From Methylovulum sp. (GTDB lineage: Bacteria > Pseudomonadota > Gammaproteobacteria > Methylococcales > Methylomonadaceae): a stretch of DNA of 11,698 nucleotides. The stretch lies in NCBI GenBank assembly GCA_016919605.1, contig JACXTQ010000324.1, positions 1 through 11,698 on the forward strand. The letters run 5' to 3'. The position numbers and the translations under genes were made by a program. Under the pieces are notes generated by a model that searched no databases, had not been told where the DNA came from, and worked only from the letters and a program-made list of their open reading frames with translations. Positions 6,926 to 11,698 of the stretch are shown in pieces (positions within the stretch are counted from its first letter, which is position 1; each line of letters opens with the position of its first letter).

Positions 6926-7677
6926 GCCGTTACCTGACCCTCTTCAAGCCAACCATAGCCTTTTTCTTCCAACTCCAACGCCAGCTCAGGGCCGCCGGAC
7001 TTGATAATTTGCCCATGCGCCAAGACATGGACAAAATCAGGCTTGATGTAATCCAACAGGCGTTGGTAATGCGTGACCATAATAAACGCACGGTCAGGCG
7101 AGCGTAAGGAGTTGACCCCATCGGCAACGATTTTTAGCGCGTCAATGTCCAAACCGGAATCGGTTTCATCCAAGATGCACAGCTTCGGCTCTAAGATCGC
7201 CATTTGCAGGATTTCATTGCGTTTCTTTTCGCCGCCGGAAAAACCTTCGTTGACGGCACGGTAGAGGAATTTTTCATCCATTTCCAACGCCTTCACTTTG
7301 GCTTTGACCAGCGTCAAAAAATCCATCGCATCGACTTCATCATCGCCGTTATACTTGCGCACGGCATTAAGGGCGGCTTTCAGCAAATACACGTTGCTGA
7401 CCCCGGGGATTTCCACCGGATATTGGAAGGCCAAAAACACCCCTTCCCGCGCCCGAATTTCCGGCGGCATCGCCAGCAAATCCTTGCCCTGATAAGTCGC
7501 CGACCCGCCCGTGACTTCATAACCGGACTTGCCTGACAAGATATGCGACAACGTGCTTTTGCCAGAACCGTTAGGCCCCATAATGGCATGGATTTCCCCC
7601 GCCTTAATCTCAAGGTTAATGCCTTTGAGGATTTTCTTATCGTTGACGTTAACGGTCAAATCTTTAATACTGAGCAT
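6922..7677 (-). CDS. sufC: SufC, ABC-type ATPase of the SUF complex
   Basis: A 251-residue ABC ATPase that drives conformational change in the SufBC2D scaffold; it is cytosolic and not a transporter subunit. All motifs are present: Walker A GPNGSGKST (34-42), Q-loop glutamine Q85 in FQYPVEIPGV, ABC signature FSGGEKKR (146-153), Walker B LCILDE (166-171), D-loop SGLD (174-177) and H-loop H203. The long similarity to E. coli SufC includes DIDALK.VADGVNSLR. The start at ATG 7677 is canonical (MLSIKDL), with a GGAA ribosome binding site about eight bases upstream. It overlaps sufD by four bases. Upstream, a putative promoter lies at 7719-7747, which may compensate for the accessory genes that separate sufC from sufB by nearly 1.5 kb. 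Confidence 0.97.
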   Translation of the reverse strand: MLSIKDLTVNVNDKKILKGINLEIKAGEIHAIMGPNGSGKSTLSHILSGKSGYEVTGGSATYQGKDLLAMPPEIRAREGVFLAFQYPVEIPGVSNVYLLKAALNAVRKYNGDDEVDAMDFLTLVKAKVKALEMDEKFLYRAVNEGFSGGEKKRNEILQMAILEPKLCILDETDSGLDIDALKIVADGVNSLRSPDRAFIMVTHYQRLLDYIKPDFVHVLAHGQIIKSGGPELALELEEKGYGWLEEGQVTA

Positions 7678-7718
7678 TGGTGTTCCAAAAAACGGTTAAA
7701 AAGTAAGTAAATTTATTT

Positions 7719-7747
7719 TCTATAAGTCGAGTTGCAGCTAACATCAA
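7719..7747 (-). promoter_or_regulatory. Putative sufCD promoter
   Basis: On the minus strand TTGATG (7747-7742) and TATAGA (7724-7719) are separated by 17 bases, each matching the sigma-70 consensus at four of six positions. The sequence between it and the sufC start is AT-rich. The -35 overlaps the end of the decayed antitoxin frame. A promoter here would let sufCD be expressed independently of sufB, but the match is only moderate. Confidence 0.3.
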
Positions 7748-8060
7748 TCGGATACCCGTATCAATAATGGCTCCATCACCGCCCATTCCGATTGCCTATT
7801 ATTTTTCACCCATGCCGTGCTGTCTTGCATTTCTGCGCGGTCACTCCATAGACCAACAAAGCCCTCATCTTGATAATGGACACCCGCATTTAATAACGCT
7901 TCTTCACGGTTAAAAGCCAACGCTTCCTGCAAGGTGATTTTTAGGCTTTCAATCAATTCATCATGAGTGGCTTCTTGGCACAAACACCTGGAACCTCCTC
8001 AATCCAACCTAGCCACCAGCCGCCATCCTGTTTTATCACTGCGGTATATCTATTGTTCAT
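7744..8060 (-). pseudogene. Frameshifted hicB-like antitoxin remnant with foreign C-terminal tail
   Basis: ATG 8060, with a good AGGA ribosome binding site seven bases upstream, begins a typical HicB N-terminus: MNNRYTAVIK, then GGWWLGWIEEVPGV. At 7981-7982 the family pattern (PGV-x-CQEATH) continues in another frame, consistent with one missing base. The rest reads CQEATHDELIESLKITLQE and NREEALLNAG, again typical HicB. From about 7863 the same frame changes character to FVGLWSDRAEMQDSTAWVK and RQSEW. I recognise that pattern, from memory, as the C-terminal tail of another small antitoxin family found beside PIN-domain toxins. The frame stops at 7744. So this is a mosaic of two antitoxin fragments, broken by an indel. 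A TTG-started 79-residue product from 7983 is formally possible but would lack the HicB core. A sequencing error in one base would restore the HicB part but not explain the tail. Confidence 0.7.
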
Positions 8061-8159
8061 CGCATTGTCCTAGCTATTTTTTATTGCCTGATGTTACACA
8101 GCCGCTTGCGTACTTTTTGAAAATTAACCGCCAGAATGACATAAGGTTATTTTTCATAT

Positions 8160-8636
8160 TCAAACATCAATGTGCTTAGGGAACTGCGGCATCAATTCCG
8201 AGTGCAACAATTCGGTTTGCGGATTAAAAAAACGCACATTCCCTTGCTGGTCGCACAGCCAAAACTCCTTTGCCTGTTGTTGGAAATAAAGCTGTCTTTT
8301 CTCCAGCATCTCCTTTTCCGTGTTGCTGTCAGATAACACCTCAATACAGATTTCCGGCGCAATCGAACATTCGGTTTCATGTTTGATCTGTTGCAAACGT
8401 TCATCAGACACCCACACCACATCAGCCACTTTAGTACCTTTTCTGGTATGGATGGCGCACTCTGGGAAGGCTTCACCACTATTTGCACAGCGCGATAATA
8501 ACTTTTCAATCTTGCCTTGCAACAAAGAGTGAAACACCTTCATTGGACTCATAACCACTTGCCCATATTCGTTAAGCTCTATCTTAAAGGGAAGGTTTTT
8601 TAAGTTGGGGTTTGCGCAAACTTCTTGCCAGTTCAT
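8160..8636 (-). CDS. Short Uma2-family protein (PD-(D/E)XK nuclease fold)
   Basis: A 158-residue member of the Uma2 superfamily, divergent from the Uma2 gene at 5051 and shorter. The nuclease-fold core is visible as KVADVVWVSDE with D72, PEICIEVLSDSN with E99, K113 in EMLEKRQLYF, and the closing strand KEFWLCDQQG. The D, E and K fit the fold's catalytic arrangement. The frame also opens at TTG 8642, but ATG 8636 is chosen because an AGGG ribosome binding site stands upstream of it. The gene follows hicB by 68 bases on the same strand, and the decayed antitoxin follows it by about 100 bases. No known function for the family is established; a nuclease role is inference from the fold. Confidence 0.8.
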   Translation of the reverse strand: MNWQEVCANPNLKNLPFKIELNEYGQVVMSPMKVFHSLLQGKIEKLLSRCANSGEAFPECAIHTRKGTKVADVVWVSDERLQQIKHETECSIAPEICIEVLSDSNTEKEMLEKRQLYFQQQAKEFWLCDQQGNVRFFNPQTELLHSELMPQFPKHIDV

Positions 8637-8704
8637 AATCAATACCCTGTGGTTAACTCAACCTTATGTTGACAATGTCTGTTTGAATAACAATAGCCCA
8701 TCGT

Positions 8705-8917
8705 TTACGCATACAACAGCCGCCCCTTAGGTTCAGGCACATAACGCCCCAGCTCAACAGCAGTTTCTATCCATTGTGCAATCACCCGCTCAGCATTTTT
8801 AACCGCTTCCTGATAACTGCCGCCGTCCGCCATGCAACCCGCCAGTTCTGGCACTTCGGCGATATAGGCTTGATCTTCTTCGCTCCAGTAAATAATCATT
8901 TCATACTTAGTCATCAT
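8705..8917 (-). CDS. hicB: HicB-family antitoxin coupled to hicA
   Basis: A 70-residue HicB antitoxin with the standard pattern: an N-terminal strand MTKYEMIIYWSEEDQAYIAE, then VPELAGCMADGGSYQEA, a helix NAERVIAQWIETA and a proline-rich PEPKGRLLYA end. It should neutralise the HicA encoded just upstream. The ATG at 8917 overlaps the end of hicA by 11 bases, and a second ATG follows directly, so either methionine could be used. Order is toxin first, antitoxin second, the classical hicAB arrangement and the reverse of the pair at 3079-3539. The sequence is not close to that second HicB, so the two pairs arrived independently or are old paralogues. Confidence 0.88.
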   Translation of the reverse strand: MMTKYEMIIYWSEEDQAYIAEVPELAGCMADGGSYQEAVKNAERVIAQWIETAVELGRYVPEPKGRLLYA

Positions 8918-9164
8918 CTAACCCCAAACGATAGCGGACAATAATCTGACGGACTTGCTTGACCTGATAGGCTTTTGCCATTGCACCCAGTGGCTGGATG
9001 TTTAAAATTTCCACCACACCTTGTTTAGTAAAAATATGATGGTCGCCGCGAATCCGTTCCTGAAAATCCAAACGTAGCAGTATGTGCCTTAATTCAAGGA
9101 ATAAGATATTGGCATCGGATCGTCCGTAAATGATTTTCTGCAAAATCTTATCATACTTACCCAC
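8907..9164 (-). CDS. hicA: HicA-family toxin coupled to the sufB stop
   Basis: An 85-residue HicA-family toxin (mRNA interferase). It has the common long form of the family: MGKYDKILQKIIYGRSDANI, then LRLDFQERIRGDHHIFTK with H42 and H43 at the catalytic site, and AKAYQVKQVRQII at the end. The usual GSHH is GDHH here, which could alter activity. The start is GTG at 9164, sharing one base with the sufB TAG (TAGTG), so ribosomes finishing SufB could re-initiate on hicA. The end overlaps hicB by 11 bases. Thus sufB, hicA and hicB look like one translationally coupled block. No promoter of its own is visible, because the region upstream is sufB coding sequence. Confidence 0.88.
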   Translation of the reverse strand: MGKYDKILQKIIYGRSDANILFLELRHILLRLDFQERIRGDHHIFTKQGVVEILNIQPLGAMAKAYQVKQVRQIIVRYRLGLDDD

Positions 9165-11695
9165 TAGCCCACTGACCCTTCCAAGCTCAACCCCAACAAT
9201 GCCTGGGCTTCCACGGCAAATTCCATCGGCAATTCCTTAAACACTTCCTTGCAAAAGCCGTTGACAATCATTGACACGGCATCTTCGGCGGACAGTCCGC
9301 GTTGTTGGCAGAAAAACAACTGGTCTTCGCTGATTTTGGAGGTGGTGGCTTCGTGTTCAACCTGTGCCGATGGCTGTTTGACTTCGATATACGGGAAAGT
9401 ATGCGCCCCGCAGCGGTCGCCGACCAGTAAGGAATCGCACTGGGTATAGTTACGCGCATTCTCCGCGCTTTTTAAGACTTTGACCAAGCCGCGATAGGTG
9501 TTCTGCGCCTTACCCGCCGATATGCCCTTAGACACTATGGTGCTACGGGTATTCTTGCCGATATGGATCATTTTAGTGCCAGTGTCGGCTTGTTGGTAAT
9601 TGTTGGTGACGGCGACCGAGTAAAACTCACCCACAGAATTGTCACCCGTCAGCACCACACTGGGGTATTTCCAAGTGATGGCCGAGCCAGTTTCCACTTG
9701 CGTCCATGACACTTTGGCATTATCGCCACGGCAATCGGCGCGTTTGGTGACAAAGTTATAAATGCCGCCCAAGCCGTTCTTGTCGCCGGGATACCAGTTC
9801 TGCACGGTCGAGTATTTGATGGTCGCATCCTTCATGGCAACCAGCTCGACCACCGCCGCATGTAATTGATTTTCATCACGCATCGGGGCTGTGCAATTAT
9901 GCACGGCAACGCCTTTGACCAGATAGCTGTGGCTGTTGGCAACTTCGATATTAAAAACCAAATCCTCAAACGGTTCGTAGCTGACTTCACTAATGGGGAC
10001 AATATAATAATCATCCATTTCACGCACCATGTCCCAGGATTTATCTTCGGCATAACCGACATGGTAAAGTGGCTGGCGGTTGATGATACGGTCAGACTGG
10101 TTAGAGAACTTAACGGCCCCGCCCGGACGGGTTTGTATCCAAGCAAAAATCCCTACCGTGTTCAGCAACATTTGCACTTGTTGCGCCAATGTTTGCGAGG
10201 CCGTGCAAAACCGCACCATGCGCGAATTGCCGCGTTCGCAACGGTTGCCATCGCCTAGCAAGTAGGCATCCAAGAGAATTTTTATTTGCGCGGTCGGCAA
10301 TGCCATCAGTGCGGCGCTTAACGTTTTGTTGCACGCGCCCTTGCCACAATGTCCGATAAACCAATCATGGTAATGTTGGGAATAAAAGGCTAGGCTTGCG
10401 CCATTGCGGTCGGCCTGTTCGGTCAGATAGACGGGGCGGCCTGTCACCTTTTCGGTCAAGGCTTTGACGTGTTGCACTAAAGCCGTTTCATGCAAGCCAA
10501 ACGATAGCTGGTTAGTATATTGCTTGTTCGCGGTATTGTAATAGGAACTGCCTTCGGCCAAGTAATAGCCTAATAATTCGACTTCGGCATCGGTAAACGG
10601 CGATTCCAGTTGATGTGCCAGTTTGGAAACAAAAATAAAATCACCCGCCGCCAATTCCTTGGCCGCCAGCCAAGCAGGCTCTGCTTCCAATAATTTTTGC
10701 GTGGACACTTCGGGGAGCCAATGCGGGTTTCTGGACGCGCGTTTGACCTGCACGTCCTGCCGTTTGATCGCCAAGACCGGATGTTCCGTAGTCAAACGGA
10801 AGCTATTATGCCGTGATACCGGACGCACGGTAATCATGTCACCACAATAATGCCTGACCATTAACGCATTGACCCGTTGCGCTTGCCCGGCGTGGTCATA
10901 CACCGTATCCCCGGCCCGCAAGGTTTCAATCGCTTGCCAACCTTGCGGTGTCAATACCTGTTCACCTGCCGGATGACAACCTTCCAAATAGGACACATAA
11001 GCCCCTTCATCGGCAATAATCAAGGTGCGCTCAAACTGTCCGGTATTGGCGGCGTTGATACGGAAATAAGTGGACAATTCCATTGGGCAGCGCACACCTT
11101 TGGGGATGTACACAAACGAACCATCAGTAAACACGGCGGCGTTGAGCGCGGCAAAATAATTGTCACTAGGCGGTACGACCGAACCCAGATATTCTTTAAC
11201 CAGCTCAGGGTAGTCACGCAGGGCTTCGGAAATCGGGCAGAAAATCACCCCGGCTTCTTTCAGCTTGCCCTTAAAGGTGGTGGCGACGGAGACGCTGTCA
11301 AACACCGCATCAACGGCAATCCCCGCCAGCCGCTCTTGCTCATCCAGCGGAATGCCCAGTTTTTTATAGGCCTCCAACACTTGCGGGTCAATTTCATCAA
11401 GGCTTTTCGGGCCGCTGTCTTTGCGTTTAGGTGCTGAATAATAGCTGATGGCCTGATAATCAATCGGGTCAAATGTGACGAACGCCCATGCCGGCGAGGT
11501 CATGGTCTGCCAGTGCCGGAACGCTTTCAGGCGGTATTCGAGCATAAATTCTGGCTCGTTTTTGACCTTAGACAGCTTATGGATGACTTCTTCGGTCAAG
11601 CCAGGAGGAAAGGTGTCGGTTTCCAACACCGTGACAAACCCTTGTTTGTAATCTTGGTTAATCAGATTGTTGATTTTTTCGCTGGTGGCTGACAT
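9164..11695 (-). CDS. sufB: SufB scaffold subunit, precursor containing an intein
   Basis: An 843-residue precursor. Removing the intein (residues 240-600) leaves a 482-residue SufB, close to the E. coli protein (495). SufB forms the SufBC2D scaffold for iron-sulfur cluster assembly. The two exteins join as AYVSYLEG-CTAPMRDENQ, an excellent match to the family. C601 (240 after splicing) corresponds to E. coli C254. C753 (ARNYTQCDSLLVG; 392 after splicing) corresponds to C405. E780, H781 and E782 (QVEHEATTSK) correspond to the E432/H433/E434 cluster site. The C-terminus ISMIVNGFC-like region and FAVEAQ are also standard. The start ATG lies three bases from the window edge, so promoter and ribosome binding site are out of view. 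The stop TAG overlaps the hicA start. Without splicing the scaffold would be interrupted at a key cysteine, so function depends on the intein. Confidence 0.97.
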   Translation of the reverse strand: MSATSEKINNLINQDYKQGFVTVLETDTFPPGLTEEVIHKLSKVKNEPEFMLEYRLKAFRHWQTMTSPAWAFVTFDPIDYQAISYYSAPKRKDSGPKSLDEIDPQVLEAYKKLGIPLDEQERLAGIAVDAVFDSVSVATTFKGKLKEAGVIFCPISEALRDYPELVKEYLGSVVPPSDNYFAALNAAVFTDGSFVYIPKGVRCPMELSTYFRINAANTGQFERTLIIADEGAYVSYLEGCHPAGEQVLTPQGWQAIETLRAGDTVYDHAGQAQRVNALMVRHYCGDMITVRPVSRHNSFRLTTEHPVLAIKRQDVQVKRASRNPHWLPEVSTQKLLEAEPAWLAAKELAAGDFIFVSKLAHQLESPFTDAEVELLGYYLAEGSSYYNTANKQYTNQLSFGLHETALVQHVKALTEKVTGRPVYLTEQADRNGASLAFYSQHYHDWFIGHCGKGACNKTLSAALMALPTAQIKILLDAYLLGDGNRCERGNSRMVRFCTASQTLAQQVQMLLNTVGIFAWIQTRPGGAVKFSNQSDRIINRQPLYHVGYAEDKSWDMVREMDDYYIVPISEVSYEPFEDLVFNIEVANSHSYLVKGVAVHNCTAPMRDENQLHAAVVELVAMKDATIKYSTVQNWYPGDKNGLGGIYNFVTKRADCRGDNAKVSWTQVETGSAITWKYPSVVLTGDNSVGEFYSVAVTNNYQQADTGTKMIHIGKNTRSTIVSKGISAGKAQNTYRGLVKVLKSAENARNYTQCDSLLVGDRCGAHTFPYIEVKQPSAQVEHEATTSKISEDQLFFCQQRGLSAEDAVSMIVNGFCKEVFKELPMEFAVEAQALLGLSLEGSVG
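9896..10978 (-). mobile_element. Intein with LAGLIDADG homing endonuclease inside SufB
   Basis: A 361-codon in-frame insertion with every expected intein block. Block A starts at C1 (CHPAGEQVLTPQGW). Block B has T63-T-E-H66 (LTTEHPVLAI). The endonuclease has two LAGLIDADG motifs, LLGYYLAEG (intein 135-143, acidic E142) and LLDAYLLGDG (235-244, acidic D243). Block F is VFNIEVANSHSYLV (341-354) and block G is KGVAVHN, ending H360-N361, followed by Cys+1 of the host protein. All four splicing residues (Cys1, block B Thr/His, His-Asn, Cys+1) are intact, so splicing is predicted. The acidic residues of both endonuclease motifs are kept, so homing may still be active. The endonuclease spans about 10016-10609. 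No degradation, stop or frameshift is seen. Confidence 0.95.
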
Positions 11696-11698
11696 AAA

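Noticed and set aside
8061..8159. Promoter or small RNA in the gap between the short Uma2 gene and the antitoxin remnant
   Set aside because: AT-rich patches are present but no -35/-10 pair with good spacing and no stable hairpin could be supported.
2554..9163. Insertion sequences or direct repeats that could have carried the accessory genes
   Set aside because: By eye no transposase, terminal inverted repeats or obvious target duplications were found beside the hicAB, Uma2 or antitoxin segments; a self-alignment would be needed to exclude short repeats.
9866..10258. 130-codon plus-strand frame opposite the intein
   Set aside because: The minus strand holds intein blocks E to G in frame; the opposite frame shows no recognisable motif.
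10877..11437. 186-codon open frame on the plus strand opposite sufB
   Set aside because: It lies entirely antisense to highly conserved SufB extein sequence and the first part of the intein; composition is that of a mirrored frame and no family is recognisable.
1..11698. CRISPR array, tRNA or rRNA genes
   Set aside because: No regularly spaced repeats or cloverleaf-like segments were seen; gaps between genes are too short for an array.

Overview
The window is a bacterial chromosomal segment dominated by a SUF iron-sulfur cluster assembly locus on the minus strand. A recognisable rsmJ (16S rRNA m2G1516 methyltransferase, a mainly gammaproteobacterial family) suggests a gammaproteobacterium. 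The mid-range GC, two Uma2 genes, several HicAB-type genes and a HzsA-related heme protein would fit environmental groups such as Methylococcales or Thiotrichales. That placement is inference, because nothing in the window fixes the genus.

Layout from right to left, in the direction of suf transcription. (1) sufB (11695-9164) carries an apparently complete 361-residue intein with a two-motif LAGLIDADG endonuclease. (2) hicA and hicB are coupled to the sufB stop codon, followed by a short Uma2-family gene and a frameshifted hicB-like remnant with a foreign antitoxin-like tail. (3) sufC and sufD overlap by ATGA. (4) A Uma2-family gene lies on the plus strand; it ends inside the sufD stop and is divergent from sufS. 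(5) sufS is followed by an unrecognised 57-codon ORF, hicB and hicA. (6) sufU, rsmJ and a Rieske ferredoxin end the run. (7) A near-perfect hairpin separates this run from the 3' part of a convergent plus-strand gene for a HzsA-related protein with a C-terminal CxxCH heme motif.

Functionally, SufS takes sulfur from cysteine, SufU (Zn-dependent type) relays it, and SufBC2D builds the cluster. The terminal Rieske protein is a common companion of this sufBCDSU arrangement. SufB, SufC, SufD, SufS and SufU all keep their key residues. The locus has been invaded repeatedly: the sufB/sufC, sufD/sufS and sufS/sufU junctions each hold toxin-antitoxin-like or Uma2 genes, and SufB itself is interrupted by an intein placed directly before the cysteine equivalent to E. 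coli Cys254. Putative promoters before sufC and sufS suggest the operon has been re-wired around the insertions.

No tRNA, rRNA, CRISPR array, transposase or origin was seen. No gap between genes exceeds 300 bases.
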